The translations under genes and the position numbers were made by a program. A stretch of DNA of 64,000 bases from Stutzerimonas kunmingensis (GTDB lineage Bacteria > Pseudomonadota > Gammaproteobacteria > Pseudomonadales > Pseudomonadaceae). Below the pieces are notes generated by a model. The model did no database searches. It saw only the letters and a program-made list of their open reading frames with translations, and was not told the DNA's origin. Positions within the stretch are counted from its first letter, which is position 1. The number at the start of each line of letters is the position of its first letter. Positions 10,189-18,346 of this stretch are shown piece after piece. The stretch is taken from positions 113,419-177,418 of the forward strand of contig NZ_JACXXG010000006.1 of assembly GCF_014764705.1 (NCBI RefSeq). The letters run 5' to 3'.

Positions 10189-11619
10189 TCAGGCCGCGGC
10201 GATCACGTCGCCGTGGTTTTCCGGCTCGATCAACGCGCGGTGCAGCGCGGCAATGGCGGCGTCGTAGTCCTCTTCGTTGACCACGCACTGCATCTCCACC
10301 TGACGGATCGACTGGTGGATCGCCTGGATGCTGATGCCCGCTTCGGCGAGCGCCGCCACGGTCTTGGCCAGGATGCCCTTGACCTTGAGGTCCGAACCGA
10401 TCGCCGAGACGATGGCTAGGTTGTGCACCGTGACCTCGGCCGCCGGGTACTTCTCCTCGATCAGCCGCGCCGCGCGGTTGATCAGCTTGCGCGAGCCGGA
10501 GGCGTAGTAGGTGATGCTGTTGGCATCGGAGTCCTTGTTCACCACGTAGAGCTTGAGCTGCTTGAGCAGCTTGCTGATCTCCATGTCGTGGCTGATGTCG
10601 CCGAGCATGTCCTGGTCGAACACCTCGATGCCGAAGACATCCTTGCGTCCGGCGATGATTTCCACGCAGGGCTTCTCGCTCTTGTAGTCCTGGCTGATCA
10701 GCGTGCCGCCGTGCTCGGGCTCGAAGGCATTCTTGATGCGCAGCTCGACACCGGCACGGCGCAGGGTCTTGGCCGCGCGCGGGTGGATCGCTTCCATGCC
10801 GAGGTTCGACAGCTGGTCGGCGACGTCGTAGTTGGTGCGGCCGATGGTCACCACCTTGTCGGCACCGACCAGGTTCGGGTCGGCGGAAGAGAGGTGGAAT
10901 TCCTTGTGGATGATCGCTTCATGCGCGCCGGTGGCGGCGGCGATCTGTGCGAAGGTGATCTCGCTGTAGCCTCGGTCGTAGGTGTTCATCAGGCCTTCGG
11001 CGCAGTGCGTGTAGCCGGTGGCGACCACCAGTTCGCGGCTCAGGTCGAAGCCGGCAAAATGGCTGGCGATCATCTCCTCGAATGGCAGCGGCGCTTCCTG
11101 CTGCCAGCCGGTGAGGTCGGCCAGGCGCGCGTTGACGCCGCGCTGCTTGAGTGCCAGCACAGAGTTGAAGGCGCTATGCGCTTCACCGAGGGAGGCGAGC
11201 ATCTCGCGCACCTTCATCAGGTGCTCGGAGAGCTGGAAGTGGCCGTAGGCGCAGAGCTTCTGCAGGCTGTGCATGCACTCGCTGGCGTCGTCGATGCGCG
11301 AATTGATGAATTGGTTGGCAGCGTGCAGCTCATACTCGGAGCTGAACAGCTCGGCGTTCTTCGCCAGCATGCGCTGGCGCACGCCTTCCAGCGCCTCGCG
11401 CCAAGCGCCTTCGCTCTGGGCATCGGCAAAACGCTGGTAGACGCCGGGCTCGCCGGTCTTCTTATGTTCCAGCAGCAGATTGGTCATGCCGCTATAGGCC
11501 GAGACGACGAAGACGCGCTGGTACAGCGCTGCGCCTTCCCGGCGGCCGATGAAGATGTTGTCGAGGACTTCCTCGAAGCGGCTCATCGACGTGCCGCCGA
11601 TCTTTTCTACGGTATGCAT
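10189..11619 (-). CDS. ask: ectoine-specific aspartate kinase Ask_Ect
   Basis: 476 residues from the ATG at 11619 (MHTVEKIGGTSMSRFEE). It phosphorylates aspartate to start the route to aspartate semialdehyde, the ectoine precursor. The kinase motif KIGGTSM and segments such as VVSAYSGMTNLLLEH and GRTNYDVADQLSNLGMEAIHPRAAKTLRRAG are visible, followed by tandem C-terminal ACT-type domains (about 320-476). Specialised aspartokinases with altered feedback control are known from ectoine clusters, notably in P. stutzeri. It is the last gene of the operon, separated from ectD by 154 bp that contain a hairpin, so its expression may be partly uncoupled. A housekeeping aspartokinase must lie elsewhere. 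Confidence 0.95.
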   Translation of the reverse strand: MHTVEKIGGTSMSRFEEVLDNIFIGRREGAALYQRVFVVSAYSGMTNLLLEHKKTGEPGVYQRFADAQSEGAWREALEGVRQRMLAKNAELFSSEYELHAANQFINSRIDDASECMHSLQKLCAYGHFQLSEHLMKVREMLASLGEAHSAFNSVLALKQRGVNARLADLTGWQQEAPLPFEEMIASHFAGFDLSRELVVATGYTHCAEGLMNTYDRGYSEITFAQIAAATGAHEAIIHKEFHLSSADPNLVGADKVVTIGRTNYDVADQLSNLGMEAIHPRAAKTLRRAGVELRIKNAFEPEHGGTLISQDYKSEKPCVEIIAGRKDVFGIEVFDQDMLGDISHDMEISKLLKQLKLYVVNKDSDANSITYYASGSRKLINRAARLIEEKYPAAEVTVHNLAIVSAIGSDLKVKGILAKTVAALAEAGISIQAIHQSIRQVEMQCVVNEEDYDAAIAALHRALIEPENHGDVIAAA

Positions 11620-11740
11620 CTTTTTATTGCGTCCGAATCTGGCAGGCCGTTGATGGGCCCGGCGCGGCTGGCGCACCTGTCGATCAACGAGCTGGAAGTG
11701 AGTTCATCCCTGGGCCAATAAGCAATCGGCCAAGCCGGGG

Positions 11741-11770
11741 GATCGGGCCCGTCATCAGACGCGCCCGATC
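11741..11770 (-). terminator. hairpin between ectD and ask
   Basis: Inverted repeat gatcgggc/gcccgatc (8 bp, 14-nt loop) just behind the ectD stop and without a T-run. It could be a weak attenuator or an mRNA processing/stability element within the operon. Confidence 0.5.
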
Positions 11771-11773
11771 GCC

Positions 11774-12691
11774 TCAGAGATACTGTTGCGGCTGAATGTC
11801 CAGCGGCTTGAAGTTTTCGCGCTCGGCGACGAAGGCCGGGCGGGGTTTCTGCTCGCAGAACGGCGGCTGCACGGCATTATCCACGTGGTTGTAGACGTAG
11901 AACAGATTGCTCCGCGCGCTGGGTGTGATGTTGCCGTTGGAGCCGTGCATGGTGTTGCAATCGAAGAACACCACGCTGCCGGCCGGGCCGGTGGCGCACT
12001 CGATGCCGAAGCGGCTGGCCAGCTCGCTCAGGCTGTTCTGGTCGGGTACACCGAACTCCTGCTTGCGCAGGGACTTCTCGTAGTGGTTCTCCGGCGTGGC
12101 GCCGACGCAGCGCACGTAGTGCTTGTGCGAGCCGGGCATGAGCATCAGCGGGCCGTTGTGCGGCTCGTTGTCGGTCAGCAGGATCGAGCAGGACAGGCAA
12201 CGCATGCGCGGCATGCCGTCCTCGACGTGCCAGGTTTCGAAATCCGAGTGCCAGTAGAACTCCTTGCCGGTGAAGCCGGGCTTGAAGTTCATCCGTGACT
12301 GATGCACGTACAGATCACCGCCGAGAATGTAACGGGCGATGCCGGCGGTGCGCTCATCGGCGGCCACGCGGGCGAACAGTTCGTTGTCGCTGTGGATGTC
12401 GAACACCGAGCGGACGGCGCCGCTGTCGGGTTCCTTGATGGTCTTGCCGGAGCCGGCGACGGCCGGGTCCTGGCGCATGCGCTCGAGTTCGGCGCGGAAT
12501 ACCGCCACTTCGTCGGCGCTGAACAGGTTGGGGATGACCAGGTAGCCGTCGCGCTCGAAACGCTCGATCAGCTCCGCCGCTATCGGCGCATTCTCCAGGT
12601 CGCTGCGGTAGACGACCGGATCCAGGCGTTCCTGCCAGCTGGGCTGGTCTTCCTGGCGCGAGGGATACAGGTCGGCTTGCATAGGGTTCAC
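11774..12691 (-). CDS. ectD: ectoine 5-hydroxylase EctD
   Basis: 305 residues. A non-haem Fe(II)/2-oxoglutarate dioxygenase that converts ectoine to 5-hydroxyectoine using O2. The iron triad is visible: His148 and Asp150 in FYWHSDFETWH, and His249 in DCNTMHGSNG. The family signature around residues 130-160 is complete. The start is taken as GTG at 12691 because a perfect AGGAGG (12697-12702) sits 5 nt upstream; the ATG at 12682 would be 14 nt away. It lies behind ectC with a GC-rich hairpin in the gap, which suggests hydroxylation can be tuned separately from ectoine synthesis. Cytoplasmic. Confidence 0.97.
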   Translation of the reverse strand: MNPMQADLYPSRQEDQPSWQERLDPVVYRSDLENAPIAAELIERFERDGYLVIPNLFSADEVAVFRAELERMRQDPAVAGSGKTIKEPDSGAVRSVFDIHSDNELFARVAADERTAGIARYILGGDLYVHQSRMNFKPGFTGKEFYWHSDFETWHVEDGMPRMRCLSCSILLTDNEPHNGPLMLMPGSHKHYVRCVGATPENHYEKSLRKQEFGVPDQNSLSELASRFGIECATGPAGSVVFFDCNTMHGSNGNITPSARSNLFYVYNHVDNAVQPPFCEQKPRPAFVAERENFKPLDIQPQQYL

Positions 12692-12716
12692 GCTTACCTC
12701 CTTTTCTTGTGATGGT

Positions 12717-12738
12717 GGGGCGGCTCCATGGCCGCCCC
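12717..12738 (-). terminator. hairpin between ectC and ectD
   Basis: Perfect 8-bp stem ggggcggc/gccgcccc with a 6-nt loop in the 59-bp ectC-ectD gap, followed at a short distance by the ectD ribosome site. It lacks a T-run, so a partial terminator or a processing site is likelier than a full stop. Confidence 0.55.
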
Positions 12739-12750
12739 GGTAAACCGGTA

Positions 12751-13152
12751 TCAGACGGTTTCGGCCTCCAGCGGATAGACGCCGCTCTCGTCATGTACTT
12801 CCTTGCCGTTGAGCGGCGGGTTGAAGACGCAGGCCATCTTCATGTCCTCGCTACCGCCGCGCAGCAGGTGCTCGTCGTGCTTGTCGAGGATGTACAGGGT
12901 GCCGGGTTCGATCTTGTAGATCTTGCCGTCGGCGATGGTCTCGATCTCGCCGTTGCCGCTCATGCAGTACACCGACTCCAGATGATTCTGGTAGTGGATG
13001 TGCGTTTCGGTGCCGGCGTAGATGGTGGTGATGTGGAACGAGAAACCCATGTTGTCGTCTTTGAGCAACAGACGGGTGCTGTCCCAGGTGCCGGTTTTGC
13101 TGTGGACCTTGCGGTCGGTCTGCTCGCACTCGGCGAGGGTTCTGACGATCAT
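12751..13152 (-). CDS. ectC: L-ectoine synthase EctC
   Basis: 133 residues, the standard size. A cupin-fold metalloenzyme that cyclises N-gamma-acetyl-2,4-diaminobutyrate to ectoine with loss of water. The N-terminus [16 protein letters not shown], the core [19 protein letters not shown] and the cupin segments ([28 protein letters not shown]) are all typical. The TGAGGT ribosome site lies within the tail of ectB, 10 bp away, so the genes are translationally close. Cytoplasmic; acts third in the pathway after EctB and EctA. Confidence 0.98.
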   Translation of the reverse strand: MIVRTLAECEQTDRKVHSKTGTWDSTRLLLKDDNMGFSFHITTIYAGTETHIHYQNHLESVYCMSGNGEIETIADGKIYKIEPGTLYILDKHDEHLLRGGSEDMKMACVFNPPLNGKEVHDESGVYPLEAETV

Positions 13153-13162
13153 TGCAAATACC

Positions 13163-14440
13163 TCAGGAAGCTTGGTTTTCGGTCTGCTCGCTCATCACGG
13201 CGGCGAAGGCCTTGTCGAGGATGGCGAGTGCGCGGTCGATCTGCTCTTCGCTGATGATCAGCGGGCAGAGACACTTGACCACTTCGCTGTGGGCGCCGCT
13301 GGTTTCGATCACCAGGCCGTTCTCGAAGGCGTGGCGGCAGACGGCGGAGGCGATATCGCCATCCGGGCAGCTGATGCCGATCATCATCCCGCGGCCCTTG
13401 AGGAACAGCGAATCCGGGCCGTGGCGGCGGACGATGCGCTGCATGCCGTCGGCGATGCGCTTGCCCTTGGCCTTCACGCTGTTGGCGAACTCGTCGTTCT
13501 GCCAGAAGTGCTCGACGGCTGCGGCAGCAGTGACGAACGCATGGTTGTTGCCGCGGAAGGTGCCGTTGTGCTCGCCCGGCTTCCACTGGTCCAGCTCGGG
13601 GCGCAGCAGCACCATGGCGAATGGCAGGCCATAGCCGGACAGCGACTTGGACAGGGTCACGATGTCCGGATGGATGCCCATTTCCTCGAAGCTGAAGAAG
13701 GTCCCGGTGCGGCCGCAACCGGCCTGGATGTCATCGACGATCAGCAGCATCTCGTGCTTGCGGCAGAGCTTCTCGAGCTTGCGCATCCACTCGGTCGACG
13801 CGGTGTTCAGTCCGCCTTCGCCCTGCACCACCTCGACGATCACCGCGGCGGGCTTGTCGATGCCGCTGGAGGGGTCGGAGAGCAGCTTGTCCATCATGCC
13901 GATGGTGTTGGTCTTGTCACCGAAGTAGTTGGCGTACGGCATGCGGCTGACATCGGTGAGGCTGATGCCGGAGCCGCCGCGGTGATGCTGGTTGCCGGTC
14001 GCGGCCAGCGCGCCGATGCTGCAGCCGTGGAAGCCGTTGGTGAAGCTGATGATGTTGTTGCGCCCGGTGACCTTGCGCGCCAGCTTCATCGCCGCTTCGA
14101 CCGCGTTGGTGCCGGTTGGGCCGGTGAACTGCATGCGGTAGTCGCCCATGCCGCGCGGTTCGAGGATCAGGCGGTTGAAGGTTTCGAGGAAACGCTCCTT
14201 GGCTGCGGTGTACATGTCCAGGCCATGGGTGATGCCGTCGTTCTGGATGTACTCGAGCAGCGCCTGCTTGAGTACCGGGTGGTTGTGCCCGTAGTTGAGC
14301 GTGCCGGCACCGGCGAGGAAGTCGATGTAACGCTTGCCGTCTCTGGTGACCAGTTCGGCACCCTGGGCCTGGTTGAAGACCACGGGGAAGGAACGGCAGT
14401 AGCTACGAACCTTGGATTCGTTCAGTTCAAAAGTTTTCAT
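13163..14440 (-). CDS. ectB: L-2,4-diaminobutyrate transaminase EctB
   Basis: 425 residues. A class III PLP aminotransferase that makes L-2,4-diaminobutyrate from aspartate semialdehyde and glutamate, the first committed ectoine step. The PLP region shows [12 protein letters not shown], the [13 protein letters not shown] segment carrying the conserved Asp, and the lysine in [13 protein letters not shown]. The start ATG overlaps the ectA stop as ATGA and has AAGGAGC upstream, showing tight coupling. Length and motifs match characterised EctB proteins. Confidence 0.98.
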   Translation of the reverse strand: MKTFELNESKVRSYCRSFPVVFNQAQGAELVTRDGKRYIDFLAGAGTLNYGHNHPVLKQALLEYIQNDGITHGLDMYTAAKERFLETFNRLILEPRGMGDYRMQFTGPTGTNAVEAAMKLARKVTGRNNIISFTNGFHGCSIGALAATGNQHHRGGSGISLTDVSRMPYANYFGDKTNTIGMMDKLLSDPSSGIDKPAAVIVEVVQGEGGLNTASTEWMRKLEKLCRKHEMLLIVDDIQAGCGRTGTFFSFEEMGIHPDIVTLSKSLSGYGLPFAMVLLRPELDQWKPGEHNGTFRGNNHAFVTAAAAVEHFWQNDEFANSVKAKGKRIADGMQRIVRRHGPDSLFLKGRGMMIGISCPDGDIASAVCRHAFENGLVIETSGAHSEVVKCLCPLIISEEQIDRALAILDKAFAAVMSEQTENQAS

Positions 14441-15018
14441 GCGTGCTCCTTGAGCTCTTCTTCTAGATGGGAAACGGTGAATGGGCCGGCGCGGTAGAGC
14501 ACCTCGTCCTCGTGCTGACCGCCAAAGTGCGCGGCGCGGGAAAACAGCGTGCGCGTGGTGCAGTCGGCACCCAGTTGATCGAATGCCCGCTTGAACAGTG
14601 CCTGCGACGCCGCGTTGTCCGGGGAAATGGTGGTTTCCATGAAGCGCACGTCGTGCTCACGGGCCACACGGGCCGTCAGCGCCAGCAGCATGCGCAGGGC
14701 CAGGCCCTGACCGCGCATCGAACTATCGACGGCGACCTGCCAGACGAACAGGGTGTCCGGGCGGGCAGGGGGGCGGTAACCCGAGATGAAACCAACCAGT
14801 TCGCCTTGGGCGTTCTCTGCGGCGATGGCGGTGTCGGCGAAATCGGAGCACTGCAGCAGGTTGCAGTAGACCGAATTGGTATCGAGGGGCTGGCAGCGCG
14901 CCACCAGCTGATGCAGGTTGTAACCGTCGCCGTCGGTTGGGCGACGGAGCACTACGGTAGGGAAACTCAAAACAATGCCTTTGGGGTTGTTGATTGAATT
15001 CCTTTTTAGGGTAGGCAT
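14437..15018 (-). CDS. ectA: L-2,4-diaminobutyrate acetyltransferase EctA
   Basis: A GNAT-fold enzyme that N-gamma-acetylates diaminobutyrate from acetyl-CoA, the second ectoine step. GNAT motifs [20 protein letters not shown] (acetyl-CoA loop) and [16 protein letters not shown] are present; [16 protein letters not shown] is family-specific. The coordinates give the longest frame (193 residues), opening with ATG at 15018. That codon lies upstream of and overlapping the likely promoter -10 box at 15008-15013, so it may not be in the mRNA. A TTG at 14970, preceded by AAAGG, is a better start candidate and would give 177 residues, still keeping the whole GNAT domain. First gene of the operon. 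Confidence 0.95.
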   Translation of the reverse strand: MPTLKRNSINNPKGIVLSFPTVVLRRPTDGDGYNLHQLVARCQPLDTNSVYCNLLQCSDFADTAIAAENAQGELVGFISGYRPPARPDTLFVWQVAVDSSMRGQGLALRMLLALTARVAREHDVRFMETTISPDNAASQALFKRAFDQLGADCTTRTLFSRAAHFGGQHEDEVLYRAGPFTVSHLEEELKEHA

Positions 15019-15037
15019 ATCCGGAGAAGTTTCTCAA
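15008..15037 (-). promoter_or_regulatory. osmoregulated ect promoter
   Basis: On the minus strand TTGAGA (15032-15037), an 18-nt spacer and TACCCT (15008-15013) form a sigma70-type promoter with a GC-containing -10 box and a long spacer. From memory these are the features described for the osmotically controlled P. stutzeri ect promoter. The -35 box sits inside an inverted repeat, agaagtt (15025-15031)/aacttct (15042-15048). Transcription would begin near 15001. Confidence 0.75.
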
Positions 15038-15581
15038 CCCGAACTTCTGAATATGCGAAGTTAAGAGCGCTGCATATATCGCTCGATCCCGCGTAATTAC
15101 GGCGATTGCGCCGTGGATGTTTCAGTCTGTTTCATTTCGCCAGGCTGGCGGTGAAGGCTGATAGTTACGGGGAAGTTTCGGGAGTGTCGCGAGAAGTTCG
15201 ATGGCGGTGGTGCGCAGAAGTTCGCCTTGAGTGGCCATGACGTAGCTGCAAGCGGCATGAATGCTGGCTTTGCTGTGGTTGATCGATGCCCGAATCGTTC
15301 GCCATGCACGCGCTGTTGAGCATGGCGTGCTGTGGATAAGTGTGCAGGGAAGAATCAGGCTGAGAATCGACGCGGAAATAGCACTAAATGGCGGCGTGAA
15401 CTACCGATGATATTTCGATGATGTGACGTCTGTATGTCGGCTCGATCTGGCCACGGCCGAGCTAGTTGCTCGGCGTAGTTGTGGTGGCCGCGATCGATGA
15501 TTTCAGAAAGTCTGCCGATCCGCTCTATCTCGCGTTATGCGGGGGCTGTGGCGAAGTTGTCGGAAGTTGTGCCAGACAACT
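15038..15581. other. 544-bp intergenic region rich in GAAGTT motifs
   Basis: No convincing gene was found between ectA and zwf. With the adjoining promoter, the region holds nine GAAGTT/AACTTC copies: 15026, 15042, 15057, 15172, 15193, 15217, 15553, 15563 and 15578. Roughly 0.3 would be expected by chance in random sequence of this length counting both strands. Three copies share the longer core GAAGTTCG or GAAGTTTC. The stretch is less GC-rich than the flanking genes. A 70-codon minus-strand frame at 15097-15309 lacks a ribosome site and recognisable features. Confidence 0.6.
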
Positions 15582-15583
15582 TC
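15563..15583 (-). terminator. hairpin overlapping the zwf stop codon
   Basis: Perfect inverted repeat gaagttgt/acaacttc (8 bp, loop gccag) that begins in the zwf stop codon. There is no T-run. It may be a weak terminator, or a protein-binding palindrome belonging to the GAAGTT series. Confidence 0.45.
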
Positions 15584-17024
15584 ATTGCCACCAGCGATGA
15601 CCCTGGCGTTCGATGAATTGATGGGCCTGTTCCGGGCCGTCCTCGCCGGCCGGATAGGGGCGCGGCTTGCGGTAGTAGCTGTGCCAGCCGCGCAGGATCG
15701 GATCGACCCAGTTCCAGGCCGCCTCGACCTCGTCACGGCGCATGAACAGCGTGGAGTCGCCTTCGATCACATCCAGCAGCAGCCGCTCGTAGGCTTCCCA
15801 GCGACGGGTGCTGCTGAAGGCGTGCGCCAGGTTCAGATCCAGCTCCACCGGTTCCAGCTGCATGCCCTTGCCGGGTGCCTTGGCCATCAGCTGCAGGCTG
15901 ATGCTTTCTTCCGGCTGCAGGCTGATCACCAGGCGGTTCACTTCACCCTTGCTGAACAGCAGGTGCGGAACCTGTTTGAAGGTGATGATGATCTCCGAGC
16001 GCTTGCGCGCCATGCGCTTGCCGGTGCGCAGGTAGAAGGGCACACCAGCCCAGCGCCAGTTGTCGATCTCGGCCTTCACCGCGACGAAGGTTTCGGTGTC
16101 GCTGTCGTTGTCGATGTTCGGCTCGAAGTAGTAGGCCTGCACGTCGTGGCCACCGATGCGGCCGGCGCCGTATTGGCCGCGCACGGTCTTGTCCAGCACG
16201 TCGTTGCCGGTGATCGGCTTGAGCGCCTCGAGCACCTTCACCTTCTCGCCGCGGATGTGCTTGGCATCGAAACGCACCGGCGCCTCCATTGCCACCAGGC
16301 AGAGCAGCTGCAGGAGGTGGTTCTGCAGCATGTCGCGCATCGCGCCGGCGTTGTCGTAGTAGCCGCCGCGGTTCTCCACGCCGAGGGTTTCGGCGACGGT
16401 GATCTGCACGTGGTCGATATGCCCGGAGCGCCAGATCGGCTCGAACAGCGCGTTGGCGAAGCGCAGCGCCATGAGGTTCTGCACCGTTTCCTTGCCCAGG
16501 TAGTGATCGATCCGGTAGATGCGCGACTCGGGGAACACGGCGCCGATCGATTCGTTGATTTCCAGCGCCGAGTCCAGCGAATGGCCGATCGGCTTTTCCA
16601 GCACGATGCGCGCATCGTCACCGGCCAGCCCGGCGCTTTCGAGATTGGCGGCGATGGGTTCGAACAGGTCCGGCGCGGTCGCCAGGTAATACACCCGCAC
16701 ACGACCGTCGGCCTGACCGAGGTGATGGGCAAGGCGCACGTAGTCGCCGCGCTGGTTGGCGTCCATGGCGAAGTAGTCCAGGCGCTGGGCAAAGGCCTGC
16801 CAAGTGTCAGGGCTGAAGTCGCTGCGGGCGACCTGCGCGCGGCAATGCCGCTCTGCCAGGGCCAAGTAGCCGTCGCGGTCGAGCTTTTTGCGCGCCAGGG
16901 CGAGTATCCGTACGTCGGCGTGCAGGCGCCCGTCACGGTGCAGGTGGTAGAGCGCCGGAAGCAGTTTGTGCAGCGTCAGGTCACCGGTCCCGCCGAACAC
17001 GAGCATGTCACAGGATATCGACAT
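15582..17024 (-). CDS. zwf: glucose-6-phosphate 1-dehydrogenase
   Basis: 480 residues. Oxidises glucose-6-phosphate to 6-phosphogluconolactone with NADP+ or NAD+, opening the Entner-Doudoroff and pentose phosphate routes. The nucleotide-binding GGTGDL (11-16) and the active-site RIDHYLGKE motif with its catalytic His/Lys are present. GGGAGAG precedes the ATG at 17024. No pgl or eda follows; the gene stands alone, divergent from hexR, unlike the zwf-pgl-eda operons of other pseudomonads. Control by HexR is expected from the shared 142-bp promoter region. Confidence 0.97.
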   Translation of the reverse strand: MSISCDMLVFGGTGDLTLHKLLPALYHLHRDGRLHADVRILALARKKLDRDGYLALAERHCRAQVARSDFSPDTWQAFAQRLDYFAMDANQRGDYVRLAHHLGQADGRVRVYYLATAPDLFEPIAANLESAGLAGDDARIVLEKPIGHSLDSALEINESIGAVFPESRIYRIDHYLGKETVQNLMALRFANALFEPIWRSGHIDHVQITVAETLGVENRGGYYDNAGAMRDMLQNHLLQLLCLVAMEAPVRFDAKHIRGEKVKVLEALKPITGNDVLDKTVRGQYGAGRIGGHDVQAYYFEPNIDNDSDTETFVAVKAEIDNWRWAGVPFYLRTGKRMARKRSEIIITFKQVPHLLFSKGEVNRLVISLQPEESISLQLMAKAPGKGMQLEPVELDLNLAHAFSSTRRWEAYERLLLDVIEGDSTLFMRRDEVEAAWNWVDPILRGWHSYYRKPRPYPAGEDGPEQAHQFIERQGHRWWQ

Positions 17025-17066
17025 CGATTCTCTCCCAGGGCCAAAAAATGGGCGTCGTGGCGAGGC

Positions 17067-17094
17067 TTGTAGTATAACTACCGCCCCACTACAA
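17067..17094. promoter_or_regulatory. candidate HexR operator between zwf and hexR
   Basis: Inverted repeat ttgtagt (17067-17073)/actacaa (17088-17094) in the divergent zwf-hexR region, with an inner gtagt/actac pair (17069-17073 and 17077-17081) and a TATAAC box. HexR sites are built from TTGT/ACAA half-sites, but the spacing here is longer than the usual 7-8 nt, so this is a candidate only. Confidence 0.45.
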
Positions 17095-17166
17095 CCCGCT
17101 GACGGCTGAGCGGCGTCGATCGCGCCCGAGCAAAGCCATCAGACGAGAGCATAGCGAGTCCGGAAC

Positions 17167-18033
17167 GTGAATCTGCTGCAGCACATCGCCCAATCCAGAA
17201 GCCTGCTACGGAAGTCGGAGCTGAAAGTGGCCGACCATGTCCTGCTCGATCCGGCGTCGGTGATGCACAGTTCCATGGCCGACCTGGCTCACGTGGTTGG
17301 TGTCAGCGAACCCACCATCGTGCGCTTCTGCCGCGCCATCGGTTGCCTGGGTTTTCAGGATCTCAAGCTCAAACTGGCGCAGAGCCTGGCGGCTGGCGCC
17401 AGCTTCGGTCAGTTCGCCATCAGCGAGAACGATTCGGTGGCCGACTTCGCCTTGAAGATCTTCGACACCACGCTGCACACGCTGATGGAAGTGCGCGAGC
17501 GGCTCGACCCCGAAGCGCTGCAGCGCGCCATCGCTGCCATGGCCAAGGCCGAGCGCGTGGAGTTCTACGGTTTCGGCGCATCCGGCGCGGTGGCCACCGA
17601 CGCCCAGCACAAGTTCTTCCGTCTGCTGCTGTCAGCTGCCGCCTATTCCGATCCGCACATGCAGGCCATGTCGGCGGTGACGCTCAAGCCCACCGACGTG
17701 GCGATCTGCATCTCGCAGTCCGGTCGCTCGAAGGATCTGCTGATCACCGCCAACGTGGTGCGTGAATCCGGCGCGACGCTCATCACCCTGTGCCCGAGCC
17801 AGACGCCGCTGGCCGAGCTGGCCACCATCAACCTGGCAATCGACGTACAGGAAGACACCGAGATCTACACCCCGCTGACCTCGCGTATCGCTCACCTGGT
17901 AGTGATCGACGTGTTGGCGATGGGTGTTGCCATGGCGCGTGGACCGAGTCTGGTCAATCACCTCAAGAGCGTGAAGCGCAGCCTGCGCAGCCTTCGCCTG
18001 TCGCCGCAGAAGGTCAAGACGCACGACGACTGA
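17167..18033 (+). CDS. hexR: HexR-type transcriptional regulator (RpiR family)
   Basis: 288 residues from GTG at 17167. N-terminal RpiR helix-turn-helix (about 1-77: LRKSELKVADHVL, MADLAHVVGVSEPTIVRFCRAIGC) and a C-terminal SIS sugar-isomerase domain (about 115-255: EFYGFGASGAVATDAQHKFFRL, ICISQSGRSKDLL). HexR represses zwf and other glucose-catabolism genes and is released by 2-keto-3-deoxy-6-phosphogluconate. Its divergent position to zwf is classic. Confidence in the name is high because family and location agree. Confidence 0.95.
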   Translation: MNLLQHIAQSRSLLRKSELKVADHVLLDPASVMHSSMADLAHVVGVSEPTIVRFCRAIGCLGFQDLKLKLAQSLAAGASFGQFAISENDSVADFALKIFDTTLHTLMEVRERLDPEALQRAIAAMAKAERVEFYGFGASGAVATDAQHKFFRLLLSAAAYSDPHMQAMSAVTLKPTDVAICISQSGRSKDLLITANVVRESGATLITLCPSQTPLAELATINLAIDVQEDTEIYTPLTSRIAHLVVIDVLAMGVAMARGPSLVNHLKSVKRSLRSLRLSPQKVKTHDD

Positions 18034-18133
18034 GGCGCCGCTCACCTTCACGGTCGCGTAATCGCCCTGACTTCAGTTTGTCATCCATGACGTCGATGCT
18101 GATCTCTCCATATCTGTTCTGGGAGATCGCCTC

Positions 18134-18346
18134 ATGCTCCGGCACACCGACGACAGCAGCCAGCTCGACAGCAAGTCCCGCCGCAAACAGCAGGATGAAC
18201 GGCGCATGCGTTTTCGCCGCGCCATCGAAAGCTATACCGAGCAGCGTCAGCTGCATGCCGAGTTGAACGACTACGCCGATGCGCTGGTGATCAGCTCGCT
18301 GCGCTCGTCGTCGGCGAGCCGGCGAAGCGCTCCGCCAGCGCACTGA
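18134..18346 (+). CDS. small basic protein resembling PA3496-type putative envelope proteins
   Basis: 70 residues, highly charged, with a helical core SRRKQQDERRMRFRRAIESY. A GGGAGA ribosome site precedes the ATG. The core resembles the small pseudomonad family labelled PA3496 putative envelope integrity protein; this match is from memory and unverified. The last 56 bases overlap the 3' end of the convergent LysR gene, so the C-terminal Ser/Arg/Pro tail is antisense to it and may not be conserved. Function unknown. Confidence 0.55.
   Translation: MLRHTDDSSQLDSKSRRKQQDERRMRFRRAIESYTEQRQLHAELNDYADALVISSLRSSSASRRSAPPAH

Noticed and set aside
15097..15309. 70-codon minus-strand frame in the ectA upstream region
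   Set aside because: No ribosome site, no conserved-looking segments, and contains several of the GAAGTT repeats.
15537..17072. 511-codon plus-strand frame opposite zwf
   Set aside because: Antisense to a clear zwf gene and begins within its tail.
17067..17094. Exact HexR consensus site
   Set aside because: Half-site spacing is longer than the described 7-8 nt, so it is listed only as a candidate operator.
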